Assembly (NCBI GenBank): GCA_030147705.1
Contig: JASBUV010000097.1
Location: forward strand, 1 to 51,370
Source of the DNA: Gammaproteobacteria bacterium
GTDB taxonomy: Bacteria > Pseudomonadota > Gammaproteobacteria > Pseudomonadales > Pseudohongiellaceae
DNA: 51,370 nucleotides
Direction: 5' to 3'
Shown here: positions 40,218 to 51,081 of the stretch, piece after piece
How the letters are laid out: every line of letters starts with the position of its first letter
How positions within the stretch are numbered: the first letter of the stretch is position 1
Notes under the pieces: model-generated
Databases searched by the model: none
Told to the model about the DNA's origin: nothing
What the model saw: only the letters and a program-made list of their open reading frames with translations
Translations under genes and position numbers: made by a program

Positions 40218-41308
40218 GCCCAGTCTCTTTTTATTTCCAGTTAACGAGTCATTGGCAGTGATCGGTGTCTTCGCGAGTCACCTGACAGCTGCCGGTTTTT
40301 GGTTAGTGGTAATTCAGCGGGTGTTGCCACTCCATGTTGCTTTCTTACAACCTTCCTGCCTTGCCTAACTTAATCACGATCGTCCCGTTTTTTTAATTAA
40401 CTCTATGAGTAATCGAGACACTCATCACACTTCAACTTAAAGTTGTTTCTGAGGTTCTGGTGAACTCAGTAGCAAGCAATGGGTGAAGTATAATTCGATT
40501 GATTCGTAAAGTCGCCTGATCAATGATTTTGTTGCTGCGCCATTTACACTACCTGCAGGTAAAGTGTCATGGCTGTCAGGGGGTGTAGTTATAAAACATT
40601 CACCCATGCCAAGCAAGCATATTCAAGCAGATTGGATAAATTTGCGATAGACAAAAAGCTCGGAAAATTTAGTGTTATTCGTCTAGTTGGAAGTTTTCTT
40701 AAACCTGAATTACGTGCCTCTTAGCTTCCTTGAGAAATGTACAGAATCCATTCCTCAAATTCAGGCAAAACCAGAGAAGACCAGAGTGGCCAATAATCTC
40801 AAAAAGTCGGTTTTTGAAATTCTGAAATTTGTACTCTTTCGGATTGCGCATCGAGTGAAATGCTTCTGGCAGAGTGTGCGCGCGAGGTCTTGCTCGTCAT
40901 TTCAGCTATCAAAACAAGCGGACACTGTCGTTCATTCAGGGAGTGATCAGGGTTGGTGCTTGCCCTGCATCTGGCGGCTTCGTCTGGAATTCAGGAGTTA
41001 ATGGTCAGGGCGTGTCCCGTGGCAGAAGTCTGGCTCCGGGGACCGATCAGGCTGACTCCCGCATTGAAACAGGTATCCTGCATGTGTCAGACACCGGACA
41101 AATCCCCATAATCTAGCCAATTACGCCGGAAAACAGGGTGCGTGGCAAAAAACATATAAGGTATAATCGCCGGTTTTCGTGGCTCGGCCGCCTGCTATCA
41201 GAAACTCATTTCCGAGGACTTCTCCGAGGTTTTCACAATGCTGGGGACGGTATGCACAAGCGGTCAGATCAAAACCAGTTGGGTTAGAAATCAGGATCAT
41301 TTCGGGTA

Positions 41309-41668
41309 ATGCCAATCTACGAGTATCAATGTTCAAAATGTGAGCATCAGTTGGAAGCAATTCAAAAGTTCAGTGATGCCCCTCTGACTGATTGTCCAGC
41401 CTGTCACGAACCCGCTTTAAAAAAGCTGGTTTCTGCGGCCAGTTTCAGGCTCAAGGGCGGCGGCTGGTATGAGACCGACTTTAAAAAGGAAGGTCGAAAG
41501 CAGTTGGCCGAGTCTGATTCCGCAGCGTCGACGCCTTCTGCGACTGACAGCTCGGGTACCGGCAATGCCGCTACAGGCAATTCCAAGAGCGCGACAGCGG
41601 CAACTGATTCGGGCAAGAAAGCTGACTCAGCAGCGAAGAAATCCGGTAGCGATACAGTAAAAAATTGA
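41309..41668 (+). CDS. FmdB-family zinc-ribbon protein with low-complexity C-terminus
   Basis: MPIYEYQCSKCEHQLEAIQKFSDAPLTDCPACHEPALKKLVSAASFRLKGGGWYETDF. Confidence 0.93.
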   Translation: MPIYEYQCSKCEHQLEAIQKFSDAPLTDCPACHEPALKKLVSAASFRLKGGGWYETDFKKEGRKQLAESDSAASTPSATDSSGTGNAATGNSKSATAATDSGKKADSAAKKSGSDTVKN

Positions 41669-41725
41669 TTTGAAGTGGGCAGCGGTGCGTACCGTGTACC
41701 CGGGAAAACAGGACAGGAAACCAAT

Positions 41726-43492
41726 ATGCGAAGTCACTATTGTGGTGAATTAAACGAGTCACACGTCGATCAGGAAGTCACTCTTTGTGGATGGGTGCAC
41801 CGTCGACGTGACCACGGCGGCGTAATCTTTCTCGACGTGCGCGATCGGGATGGCATTACCCAGGTGGTCTTTGACCCGGATACTAAGGAGAGTTTTGCCA
41901 CAGCCGAAGGCGTGCGTAATGAATTCGTCCTGAAAATTGTCGGTCGCGTCAGACTTCGCCCTGAAGGAACCGTTAACAAGGATATGGCAACTGGCCAAAT
42001 TGAAGTATTGGGCAAAGAGCTCGAAATCCTGAATGCGGCTAACACGCCTCCAATGCAGCTGGATGAGCACGAAACTGTTGGCGAAGACGTGCGCCTGCGT
42101 CATCGCTATATCGATCTGCGTCGCCCTGAAATGTTGCAGCGGCTCCGTTTCCGTTCAAAAGTCGTTAATACGGTACGCAACTTTCTCGACGAAAATGGCT
42201 TTCTTGATATCGAGACGCCACTTTTGACCAAAGCAACCCCGGAAGGCGCGCGCGACTATCTGGTGCCCAGCCGTACTCATCCGCATCGGTTTTTTGCCCT
42301 GCCACAATCGCCGCAGCTGTTTAAGCAGATTCTGATGGCCGCTGGAATGGATCGTTATTACCAGATAGCCAAGTGTTTTCGTGACGAAGACCTGCGTGCC
42401 GATCGCCAGCCAGAATTTACCCAGATCGATGTCGAAACATCGTTTATGGATGAAGAAGGCATCATGTCGATTATGGAAGCACTGATCGTGAAGGTGTTTG
42501 CAACGCACCTGAATGTAGATCTCGGTGAATTTCCACGTATGAGCTATGCCGAAGCCATGCAGCGCTACGGCTCCGACAAACCCGATTTGCGCATTGACCT
42601 GGAATTGGTCGACATCGCTGAGCAGATGAAATCGGTCGACTTCAAGGTCTTCAGCGGGCCTGCCAATGATCCCGAGTGCCGGGTTGCCGCACTCCGCGTG
42701 CCAGGTGGTGCGAGCCTCAGTCGCAAGGTAATTGATGACTACACAGATTATGTCGGGATTTTTGGTGCCAAAGGTCTGGCATGGATCAAGGTCAATGATC
42801 TGAGTGCGGGCATCGAAGGGCTGCAATCTCCCATCATCAAATTCATTGGTGAAGACGTGGTGAGCAAGTTGGTTGATCAGCTTGGTGCAGAGACCGGTGA
42901 CATCATCTTCTTCGGTGCCGACAAGACCACAGTAGTTAACGAAGCACTCGGCGCCTTACGCTTGAAAGTGGCTGCCGATCTCGGGCTGGTCAAGGACATA
43001 TGGGCACCGCTCTGGGTCGTCGATTTCCCCATGTTTGAGGCGGACAGCGAAGGTGGGCTTACCTCTCTTCATCACCCCTTTACGGCGCCTTCCTGCAGCG
43101 CTGAAGAGTTGGCCGCCAATCCGGCAAATGCCTTGTCTCGCGCCTACGATATGGTTCTGAACGGGACCGAACTCGGAGGTGGATCGGTGCGTATCAACAA
43201 GCCAGAAATGCAGCAGGCCGTCTTCAAAGTGCTGGGTATCGGCGAAGAAGAAGCTGACGAAAAATTCGGATTCTTGCTCAACGCGTTGAGCTACGGCTGT
43301 CCTCCGCATGGTGGCATCGCGTTTGGTCTGGACCGCCTGATCATGCTCATGACTGGTGCGAGTTCCATTCGAGACGTGATTGCGTTCCCCAAAACACAGT
43401 CAGCGGCCTGTCCGCTGACAGACGCGCCGGGCGCCGTGTCCAGCAAGCAACTGCGTGAACTCAATATCCGGCTGCGCGAACAAGCCAAGTAG
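41726..43492 (+). CDS. aspS: Aspartyl-tRNA synthetase
   Basis: [68 protein letters not shown]. Confidence 0.98.
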   Translation: MRSHYCGELNESHVDQEVTLCGWVHRRRDHGGVIFLDVRDRDGITQVVFDPDTKESFATAEGVRNEFVLKIVGRVRLRPEGTVNKDMATGQIEVLGKELEILNAANTPPMQLDEHETVGEDVRLRHRYIDLRRPEMLQRLRFRSKVVNTVRNFLDENGFLDIETPLLTKATPEGARDYLVPSRTHPHRFFALPQSPQLFKQILMAAGMDRYYQIAKCFRDEDLRADRQPEFTQIDVETSFMDEEGIMSIMEALIVKVFATHLNVDLGEFPRMSYAEAMQRYGSDKPDLRIDLELVDIAEQMKSVDFKVFSGPANDPECRVAALRVPGGASLSRKVIDDYTDYVGIFGAKGLAWIKVNDLSAGIEGLQSPIIKFIGEDVVSKLVDQLGAETGDIIFFGADKTTVVNEALGALRLKVAADLGLVKDIWAPLWVVDFPMFEADSEGGLTSLHHPFTAPSCSAEELAANPANALSRAYDMVLNGTELGGGSVRINKPEMQQAVFKVLGIGEEEADEKFGFLLNALSYGCPPHGGIAFGLDRLIMLMTGASSIRDVIAFPKTQSAACPLTDAPGAVSSKQLRELNIRLREQAK

Positions 43493-43506
43493 AATTGGAG
43501 TCCCCA

Positions 43507-43542
43507 ACAGTTCGCTATACACAGTTGTGAATAGCGAACTGT
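43507..43542. repeat. Near-perfect 36-bp inverted repeat in the aspS-yebC gap
   Basis: ACAGTTCGCTAT - acacagttgtga - ATAGCGAACTGT, 12-bp perfect arms; no T-tract. Confidence 0.95.
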
Positions 43543-43625
43543 AGTTAGTCAAAACAAGAATAAACACACCAGATCGAGCCGGTACTCGACAGGTGTGAGC
43601 AGTAGCAAAGCAGTTGGAGAGAGCG

Positions 43626-44369
43626 ATGGCAGGTCACAGTAAGTGGGCCAATATCAAACACCGCAAGGCGGGCCAGGACGCCAAGCGCGGGAAGGTTTTT
43701 ACCAAAATCATTCGGGAATTGACGGTTGCTGCCAAAATGGGTGGCGGCAATATTGCTGATAATCCGAGGTTGCGAGCGGTCGTCGATAAGGCGCTTGGCG
43801 CCAACATGACACGGGACACAATTGATCGCGCAATTGCCCGAGGCGCAGGAACTGCCGAGAGCGACAATCTCGAAGAACTCGTTTATGAGGGTTACGGCCC
43901 CGGTGGTGTCGCGGTCCTGTGCGAGTGTCTTACCGACAACAAGAATCGAACCGTTGCTGAAGTGCGCCATGGCTTCAATAAATATGGTGGCTCACTGGGC
44001 ACAAGTGGCTCTGTTGCCTATCTGTTCGAAAAAACCGGGGTGATTTCGTTCCCAGCAGGTACCAGCGAAGAGCTGCTGATGGAGATAACGCTGGATGCCG
44101 GCGCACACGACGTGGTCAGTTATGAAGGTGGTGGCGTCGAAGTGCATACCACACTCGAGACATTTGGTTCGGTGCTGGATGCCTTGAAAGCGAAGCAGCT
44201 GGAACCCGAGCGAGCTGAAATGACCATGCTGCCTTCTACCGAAGTTGATCTGGATCTCGATGGGGCAGAAAGCCTGTTAAAGCTCACCGAGCACCTGGAA
44301 GAATTGGATGACGTGCAAAACGTTTATACCAATGGCAACATCTCCGACGAGATCGCGGCTCAGCTCTGA
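43626..44369 (+). CDS. yebC: YebC/PmpR-family regulator
   Basis: [41 protein letters not shown]. Confidence 0.97.
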   Translation: MAGHSKWANIKHRKAGQDAKRGKVFTKIIRELTVAAKMGGGNIADNPRLRAVVDKALGANMTRDTIDRAIARGAGTAESDNLEELVYEGYGPGGVAVLCECLTDNKNRTVAEVRHGFNKYGGSLGTSGSVAYLFEKTGVISFPAGTSEELLMEITLDAGAHDVVSYEGGGVEVHTTLETFGSVLDALKAKQLEPERAEMTMLPSTEVDLDLDGAESLLKLTEHLEELDDVQNVYTNGNISDEIAAQL

Positions 44370-44432
44370 GCGCGAGAAATTCAGGGGAGCCCAGGCGACA
44401 CATTGCTGCTTCCACGACGAGACTGATTCTTC

Positions 44433-44951
44433 ATGGCCATTATTCTGGGCATCGATCCTGGATCGCGAGTTACCGGTTACGGCCTGATCAACAGCGTCGG
44501 TAACAAGCTGCAATATATCGATTGTGGCTGCATCCGCACCGAGAGCAAGTCATTCCCGCAGCGACTGCATACAATCTTCAACGACTTGAATGACTTGATT
44601 GAGCGACATGCGCCTCAACAGGCTGCTATAGAAGAAGTGTTCATGGGCAGGAATGCCTCATCAGCACTGAAGCTGGGTCAGGCTCGTGGCAGCGCGATGG
44701 TGGCCTGCCTCTCACATGAACTGGAGATCGCCGAGTATTCTGCTCGCCAGGTGAAGCAAGCAGTCGTTGGTGCAGGCGCAGCAGACAAAACACAGGTGCA
44801 GCACATGGTTAAAGCCTTGCTTGGAATCAGTGATACACTGGCAGAAGACGCAGCAGATGCGCTGGCAGTTGCAATCTGCCATGCCAACACGCAGGCCAGT
44901 CTCATTCGCATGGCTGGTGCGAAAGCCTTTAGTCGAAAACGACTGCGTTAG
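44433..44951 (+). CDS. ruvC: Holliday junction resolvase RuvC
   Basis: ILGIDPGSRVTGYGLI, AIEEVFMGRNASSALKLGQARG. Confidence 0.97.
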   Translation: MAIILGIDPGSRVTGYGLINSVGNKLQYIDCGCIRTESKSFPQRLHTIFNDLNDLIERHAPQQAAIEEVFMGRNASSALKLGQARGSAMVACLSHELEIAEYSARQVKQAVVGAGAADKTQVQHMVKALLGISDTLAEDAADALAVAICHANTQASLIRMAGAKAFSRKRLR

Positions 44952-44974
44952 CACGCAACAGGAGCAGGGCAGCT

Positions 44975-45586
44975 TTGATAGGACAAATTACCGGTATTCT
45001 GGTTGACAAGACGCCTCCAGAAATCCTCGTCGATGTCGGCGGTCTTTGCTACGAAATCCAGGTTCCGATGAATACCCTGTTTCAGTTACCTGAAGCGGGC
45101 AAACAAGTCACCTTGCATACCCATTTTGTTGTACGCGAAGACGCGCAACTTCTCTACGGCTTTATCGCCGGTAAAGACAAGGCGCTGTTCAGGGCACTGA
45201 TTAAGGTAAATGGTGTCGGCCCGAAGATGGCTCTGGCTATTCTGTCGGGAATGGATGCTGACGAGTTTGTGCGCACGGTACGTGGTAACAACGTAGCCGC
45301 GCTGACGACTATGCCAGGAGTCGGCAAGAAGACAGCGGAACGGTTAATCGTGGAAATGCGGGATCGCCTGAAGGAGTGGGGTGACAGCGGCGACGAGAGC
45401 CTTGTAGCCTCGGAGAGCGGTGCTGGACGTAACTCGCTGATGAGTCAGGAGGCTGAGTCCGCCCTGGTGAGCCTGGGTTACAAGCCCCAGCAGGCAACGC
45501 GGGCGATTGACCGTGTACTGAAGGACAATCCGGGCCTGGCCGATAGTGAAGCGCTGATACGTCTCGCGCTGAAGAGTATGTTGTGA
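44975..45586 (+). CDS. ruvA: Holliday junction branch migration protein RuvA
   Basis: [64 protein letters not shown]. Confidence 0.97.
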   Translation: MIGQITGILVDKTPPEILVDVGGLCYEIQVPMNTLFQLPEAGKQVTLHTHFVVREDAQLLYGFIAGKDKALFRALIKVNGVGPKMALAILSGMDADEFVRTVRGNNVAALTTMPGVGKKTAERLIVEMRDRLKEWGDSGDESLVASESGAGRNSLMSQEAESALVSLGYKPQQATRAIDRVLKDNPGLADSEALIRLALKSML

Positions 45587-46626
45587 TGATGGAAGAAGAC
45601 CGACTCGTGATGCCTGGCTCCATGCCGATGGAGGATTCGCAAGATCGTGCGATACGCCCTTTGACCCTCGAAGATTATGTGGGTCAGCAGGAGATGAAGG
45701 CACAGATGGATATCTTCATCAATGCGGCACGCAATCGCAACGAGCCACTCGATCACACTCTGGTGTTCGGGCCTCCTGGACTCGGCAAGACGACTCTGGC
45801 CAATATCATTGCCAATGAACTCAAGGTAGCGATCAAGACAACTTCCGGACCGGTGCTGGAAAAGGCCGGCGACCTCGCAGCCATGTTGACCAATCTCGAC
45901 GCGGGCGATGTCCTGTTTATTGACGAGATCCACCGTTTGAGTCCTGCCATTGAAGAGATTCTCTATCCGGCCATGGAGGACTATCAGCTCGACATCATGA
46001 TTGGAGAAGGGCCAGCGGCAAGGTCGATCAAGCTCGATCTGCCACCCTTTACCCTTGTTGGTGCAACTACTCGGGCTGGCTTGCTGACTTCGCCGCTGCG
46101 CGATCGCTTCGGCATTATTCAGCGTCTTGAGTTCTATTCGGTGGATGAGTTGAGTCGCATTGTTTTGCGCTCGGGGCGAATTCTTGGTTCGCAGATCGAC
46201 GAGTCCGGTGCCAGGGAGATCGCACAGCGATCCCGCGGAACGCCGCGCATCGCCAATCGCCTGCTGCGCCGGGTGCGGGATTTCGCAGAAGTCAAAGCTG
46301 ATGGCTGTGTCAATTTCGATGCGGCATCGCAGGCGCTGGACATGCTGAATATCGACACGCATGGATTTGATCAGATGGACAGACGCCTGTTGCTGACGAT
46401 GATCGAGAAATTCGAGGGTGGGCCAGTCGGCATCGATAGTCTGGCTGCAGCCATCAGCGAGGAACGGGATACGCTTGAGGATGTCATCGAACCGTATCTG
46501 ATCCAGCAAGGGTTCATCATGCGCACGCCAAGAGGGCGGGTTGTTACCCAGTTCGCGTACCGTCATTTTGGCCTCAAGCCTGCCAATCAGGCTCAGGATT
46601 TGTTCAATTCCGAGCAGTCAGAATAA
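45583..46626 (+). CDS. ruvB: Holliday junction branch migration helicase RuvB
   Basis: [64 protein letters not shown]. Confidence 0.98.
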   Translation: MMMEEDRLVMPGSMPMEDSQDRAIRPLTLEDYVGQQEMKAQMDIFINAARNRNEPLDHTLVFGPPGLGKTTLANIIANELKVAIKTTSGPVLEKAGDLAAMLTNLDAGDVLFIDEIHRLSPAIEEILYPAMEDYQLDIMIGEGPAARSIKLDLPPFTLVGATTRAGLLTSPLRDRFGIIQRLEFYSVDELSRIVLRSGRILGSQIDESGAREIAQRSRGTPRIANRLLRRVRDFAEVKADGCVNFDAASQALDMLNIDTHGFDQMDRRLLLTMIEKFEGGPVGIDSLAAAISEERDTLEDVIEPYLIQQGFIMRTPRGRVVTQFAYRHFGLKPANQAQDLFNSEQSE

Positions 46627-46790
46627 ACCCATTGAAAAAACGTCAATTGCCACAATTAGGTCAGAATTAACCTGTTTTTTGCCCTAATTGATCGCTTCGC
46701 GGCAAGTTTTTGGCAGTTAAATGCCAATTCCCGAAACTATTTCATAATTTGGCCGAATTAATGCCTTAGACTCGCGGATTTCGGGCAGAG

Positions 46791-46816
46791 AGGAACTTCT
46801 TCAGCAGGAAGTTCCT
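46791..46816. repeat. 9-bp perfect inverted repeat (AGGAACTTC/GAAGTTCCT) in the tolQ leader
   Basis: aggaacttc-ttcagcag-gaagttcct, about 57 bp upstream of the tolQ start. Confidence 0.85.
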
Positions 46817-46873
46817 CAAAAGGTCAGGCAGGTGAACTGCTCGCCGCGATGAACGCTTTGGAGAGGCATTAGA

Positions 46874-47557
46874 GTGAATGAATTAAGTCCGATACAACTG
46901 ATTCTTGACGCCAGTTTTGAGGTCAAGATCGTCATGATTATCTTGTTGGCGTTATCTGTGATTTCCTGGGTCATTATTGTGCAGCGCTATCTGGTGCTCA
47001 ATGCTGCAAAATCTGGCGTGCGCAGTTTTGAAGAGCGGTTCTGGTCCGGCATGGACCTGAGTCAGCTCTACAAAGAAGGCACGCAGATGCAAAAGGAAGA
47101 CATCCAGATCGTCGGCATGGAGAACATCTTTCGGGCGGGATTCAAAGAATTCATGCGCCTGCGCCAACAGGCGTCAGTCGACAAGGAAGCGATCATGGAG
47201 GGTGCTCAGCGCGCCATGCGCGTGGCTTTTGCGCGTGAGGAAGAGAAACTGGAGCGACATCTCCCGTTTCTGGCAACAGTTGGCTCGGTATCGCCCTACA
47301 TCGGACTGTTCGGCACGGTAATTGGTATCATGTATGCCTTCATCGGACTGGCGGGACAATCTCAGGCCACGCTGCAGGTTGTTGCCCCCGGTATTGCTGA
47401 GGCGCTGATTGCAACGGCTATGGGCCTGTTCGCAGCGATTCCTGCGGTTGTTGCCTATAACCGCTATTCCGCGCTGCTGGATGCAATTACCAGCAGCTAT
47501 GTCACATTCAGTGATGAATTTTCCAGCATCCTGCATCGCCAGGTGCACAGCAATTAA
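46874..47557 (+). CDS. tolQ: Tol-Pal system protein TolQ
   Basis: Proton-channel motifs FLATVGSVSPYIGLFGTVIGIMYAFIGLA; operon order. Confidence 0.96.
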   Translation: MNELSPIQLILDASFEVKIVMIILLALSVISWVIIVQRYLVLNAAKSGVRSFEERFWSGMDLSQLYKEGTQMQKEDIQIVGMENIFRAGFKEFMRLRQQASVDKEAIMEGAQRAMRVAFAREEEKLERHLPFLATVGSVSPYIGLFGTVIGIMYAFIGLAGQSQATLQVVAPGIAEALIATAMGLFAAIPAVVAYNRYSALLDAITSSYVTFSDEFSSILHRQVHSN

Positions 47558-47582
47558 GCGTACCGGATAGAGGGCTACTGAC

Positions 47583-48023
47583 GTGGAAACAATGGTACGC
47601 AAAAAGCGCAAGCCGATGGCCGACATTAATGTGGTGCCTTATATCGATGTCATGCTGGTATTGCTGATTGTGTTTATGGTGACGGCTCCCCTGCTGAATC
47701 AGGGGATCGAAGTCGACTTGCCGCAGGCTAACAACGAACCGTTGGATATTGATGAGAACCTCGAAACTCTTGTGGTCTCGATTACGTCTAACGGGGAGTA
47801 TTTTCTGAGTGTTGGCGCCACCGGAGAGGAGCGGCAATCGGTCACGCTGGATACTGTGGGCGAGCAGGTGAGTCGCATAATCGGCGCCAACCCGCAAATC
47901 CAGGTTCTGGTAGAAGGTGATACGAGTGCTGATTGGGGTGCCATGATCAATCTCATCACCACACTGCAGCGAGCTGGTGTGAGCAACCCGAATTTCATTA
48001 CTCAGCCCATGGATTCATTGTAA
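47583..48023 (+). CDS. tolR: Tol-Pal system protein TolR (start GTG/ATG near 47583)
   Basis: KPMADINVVPYIDVMLVLLIVFMVTAPLLNQGIEVDLPQA. Confidence 0.95.
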   Translation: METMVRKKRKPMADINVVPYIDVMLVLLIVFMVTAPLLNQGIEVDLPQANNEPLDIDENLETLVVSITSNGEYFLSVGATGEERQSVTLDTVGEQVSRIIGANPQIQVLVEGDTSADWGAMINLITTLQRAGVSNPNFITQPMDSL

Positions 48024-48043
48024 GCGGAATTTATCAGGAACAA

Positions 48044-48919
48044 ATGAATAACGCGTTTAACAATCTGGTGATCTTCAACGGCTATCCCCTCGCGATAGTG
48101 GTTGCGGTAACCATGCATGCAGGTCTGTTGATGCTGCTGCTGTATCTGCAGTCGGGAAATCGGGTGGAAGCGCTCGAACTCGTCCAGCCGACTGTCGTGA
48201 AAGCGTTGTTCATCGACGAGAATCCACAAGTGCGCAATCAGCGCGTGATCGAACAACGGCGAATCCAGCGCGAGCAAGAGCAGCGTCAGGCAGCTGAGGC
48301 GCAGCGCCGCCGTGAGGAGCAACAAGCCGAACAAGCGCGCCGCGACGCCGCGGAACAGGCTCGGCAAGAACAGGCAAGGCAGGAAGAGGCGCGCGCTGAA
48401 GCACAGCGTCAGGCGGCGCTACGGGAACAGGAGTTGCGCGATCAACGCCGTGCAGAGGAATTGCGCCAACAGCGAGAGCAGGAAGTGCGCGACGCTGAAC
48501 AACGTCGTCAGCAAGAGCTTGCCGAGGCTGAACGCCGACGCCAGCGTGAGGAAGCCGAGCGGGCACGGCAGGCAGAAGCGGAGGCGGCAGCTGCAGCCGA
48601 AGCGGCTCGTAACGAATTTGAATTGGTGCAAAGTGCGACCGGTTTGATTCAGCAATTGGTGCAGGAGCACTGGTCACGTCCGCCGAGTGCACGCAATGGT
48701 ATGCGTGCCATCATTCAGATCAGGATGCTGCCTACTGGAGAGGTCACGGAAGCGATTATCACCCAGTCGAGTGGCGACCCGGCATTCGATCGTTCTGCGG
48801 AAAACGCAGTGCATCGGGCCGCGCCTTTTTCTGAATTGCAGGATTTGCCAATCAACGTGTTTAACGCCAATTTTCGAAGTCTTTCACTCATCTTTGAACC
48901 CCAGGATTTACTGAACTGA
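48044..48919 (+). CDS. tolA: Cell envelope protein TolA
   Basis: N-terminal TM, long E/Q/R/A-rich helix, C-terminal TonB/TolA domain (IIQIRMLPTGEVTEAIITQSSGDPAFDRSAENAVHRAAPF). Confidence 0.93.
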   Translation: MNNAFNNLVIFNGYPLAIVVAVTMHAGLLMLLLYLQSGNRVEALELVQPTVVKALFIDENPQVRNQRVIEQRRIQREQEQRQAAEAQRRREEQQAEQARRDAAEQARQEQARQEEARAEAQRQAALREQELRDQRRAEELRQQREQEVRDAEQRRQQELAEAERRRQREEAERARQAEAEAAAAAEAARNEFELVQSATGLIQQLVQEHWSRPPSARNGMRAIIQIRMLPTGEVTEAIITQSSGDPAFDRSAENAVHRAAPFSELQDLPINVFNANFRSLSLIFEPQDLLN

Positions 48920-48921
48920 TC

Positions 48922-50229
48922 ATGCGAAATTTTTTACTGACCTTACTACTGACCGTCTATTCCGTTTCAGTGATGGCGGAGCTGAGTATTCAGATCACGC
49001 AGGGCGTGGATAACCCGATTCCAATTGCTGTTGTTCCATTCTCCTGGCAGGGCGATGGCGTGCTGAGTGAGGATATTGCACAAATCGTGGTTAACGATCT
49101 GGAGCAGGTGGGAGAGTTCCGTGCGCTGTCGCCGGGCAACATGCTGTCCATGCCCAGTGAAGAAAATGAGGTGTTCTACCGTGATTGGCGCGTGTTGGCG
49201 CAGGATTATTTGTTGGTCGGGAAAATCGATCGCGCTCCGGGCAGTCAGCTAGTTCAGGTGCAGTATGAGTTCTTCGATATTAACCGCGAGCTGAAACTCG
49301 CTGGTGAAATCCTGACGGGCAGTGTGAGCCAGTTGCGCGACATCGGCCATGAAATCAGCAATGTGGTGTACGAGGCAGTTACGGGGACACGTGGCGCCTT
49401 TACCACGCAAATCCTCTACATAGTCGCGGATTATTCACCCACCGGAGAGGTTCTCTATCGCCTGGAAAAAGCAGACTACGATGGACAAAGAGCCCAGGTG
49501 CTCCTGGAGTCAGTAGAGCCGATTATGTCGCCGAGCTGGTCGCCCGATGGTGAGGACGTGGCGTATGTGTCGTTTGAGACAGACCTGCCGAGAATCTATA
49601 TCCAGAATATTGTATCAGGCCAGCGCAGACAGATTACCAATTATCCGAACATTAACAGCTCACCCGTGTTTTCCCCGGATGGCACGAAGCTGGCGATGGT
49701 CTTGTCCAAGGATGGCAGCCCGGACATCTACGTGCAGGATCTGGTCAGCAATGAGTTGATTCGGGTGACAGAGCATCCGGCGATCGATACGGAGCCGAGT
49801 TGGTCGACCGACGGTCGTTCCATCGTGTTCATGTCTGATCGTACCGGTCAGCCGCAGATCTATCAGCTGGAACTGGGTGCCCCTTCCTATCAGGTTGAGC
49901 GACTGACGTACGACTGCTTTCAGTGTCTGAAAGCCAAGTTCCTGCCTGATGGGGTCAATCTGGTGCATGTGCGCCGGGAAACCCGCCAGGATCCGAACTA
50001 TCAGATCGCGATCATGAATATCGATACTCTGCGGGTTATTACCCTGACGGATACGGCGCTCGACGAATCGCCGAGCATTGCGCCGAACGGCAGCATGATC
50101 ATGTATGCAACAAAGTTTGGCGGAAGAGGGGTGCTGGACGCGGTCTCCATTGACGGTCGAGTTAAGTTCCGTTTACCATCTTCACGAGGCGACGTGCGGG
50201 AACCGGCATGGTCGCCGTTTTTCAATTAG
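48922..50229 (+). CDS. tolB: Tol-Pal system beta-propeller protein TolB
   Basis: Signal peptide, IPIAVVPFSWQGDG, WSPDGEDVAYVSFE / FSPDGTKLAMVLSKDGSPDIYVQDL repeats. Confidence 0.97.
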   Translation: MRNFLLTLLLTVYSVSVMAELSIQITQGVDNPIPIAVVPFSWQGDGVLSEDIAQIVVNDLEQVGEFRALSPGNMLSMPSEENEVFYRDWRVLAQDYLLVGKIDRAPGSQLVQVQYEFFDINRELKLAGEILTGSVSQLRDIGHEISNVVYEAVTGTRGAFTTQILYIVADYSPTGEVLYRLEKADYDGQRAQVLLESVEPIMSPSWSPDGEDVAYVSFETDLPRIYIQNIVSGQRRQITNYPNINSSPVFSPDGTKLAMVLSKDGSPDIYVQDLVSNELIRVTEHPAIDTEPSWSTDGRSIVFMSDRTGQPQIYQLELGAPSYQVERLTYDCFQCLKAKFLPDGVNLVHVRRETRQDPNYQIAIMNIDTLRVITLTDTALDESPSIAPNGSMIMYATKFGGRGVLDAVSIDGRVKFRLPSSRGDVREPAWSPFFN

Positions 50230-50438
50230 GAGCCGGAAAAAACCGAGGTGAAAAGCACCTCAACCGGAGCCTGATTGACGCGATCACCTTGCCCTGACCA
50301 AGGGCGGAATCGCGGAAAAAGGTGTTGTTGTAAATCGCCAGCGCAAGCGCGTTGGCAAAGCACAGAAGCATGGCAACATGTTTCATTTTCGATGTTTGAT
50401 CTGTTGGATAGCCCTGGTGCTATCGGAGGAAGAAACGA

Positions 50439-50981
50439 GTGGTAACGCAAGGAAACAAGCTTATTAAGCTGAGTTTTGTTGTAATTTCAATGCTGGCGCT
50501 GGCAGCGTGTAGTTCAAGCAGCGAAACTGATGACGCAGATGGCTCTGCAATGACATCAACAGGTGGGTCCGGTTCCGGTAATTCCGCTCAGCCTTCTGGT
50601 GCGGGTAACAATCAGGCGCTTACTCAGGAAGAGATTCGTGCACAGAATGCCCTGCGTCAGAATGTTTTCTATTTTGATTTTGACGTTGCAGAATTCAAGC
50701 CAGAAGATCGACAAACGCTGACTTACCATGCGCGTGATCTGGCAGGTAATTCAGGCAAGCGTGTACGTCTGGAAGGCCATGCTGATGAGCGCGGCACCAG
50801 AGAGTACAACCTCGCCCTGGGTGAGCGTCGTGCGAACAGCATTCTGAACTACCTGATTGTAAATGGCGCTTCGCGTTCACAGATTGAAGTTGTGAGCTAT
50901 GGTGAAGAGCGACCTGATGCAACTGGTCAAACTGAACAAGCCTTCAGCCGCAATCGTCGCGTTGAAGTAGTCGTTCGCTAA
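50439..50981 (+). CDS. pal: Peptidoglycan-associated lipoprotein Pal
   Basis: Lipobox LALAACSS; OmpA-like VRLEGHADERGTREYNLALGERRANSILNYL. Confidence 0.97.
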   Translation: MVTQGNKLIKLSFVVISMLALAACSSSSETDDADGSAMTSTGGSGSGNSAQPSGAGNNQALTQEEIRAQNALRQNVFYFDFDVAEFKPEDRQTLTYHARDLAGNSGKRVRLEGHADERGTREYNLALGERRANSILNYLIVNGASRSQIEVVSYGEERPDATGQTEQAFSRNRRVEVVVR

Positions 50982-51081
50982 TCGCTTAGCGCGCAGAGTG
51001 ACTGGACAGGCAATAGTGAGTCAGTGATTGAACATCAATGACAGAAATGCAGTTAACGAACTGCAGCGAATATAGAGAATC

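Noticed and set aside
40874-41116. 80-aa plus-strand ORF in the HU-fmdB gap
   Set aside because: No recognisable motif or convincing ribosome-binding site; kept only as part of the noncoding-gap finding.
45478-46566. 362-aa minus-strand ORF antisense to ruvB
   Set aside because: ruvB is unambiguous on the plus strand; the antisense translation is His/Arg-rich and low-quality, typical of shadow ORFs.
48230-48620. Repetitive Glu/Gln/Arg/Ala codons considered as a DNA repeat array
   Set aside because: Explained by the long helical domain of TolA.
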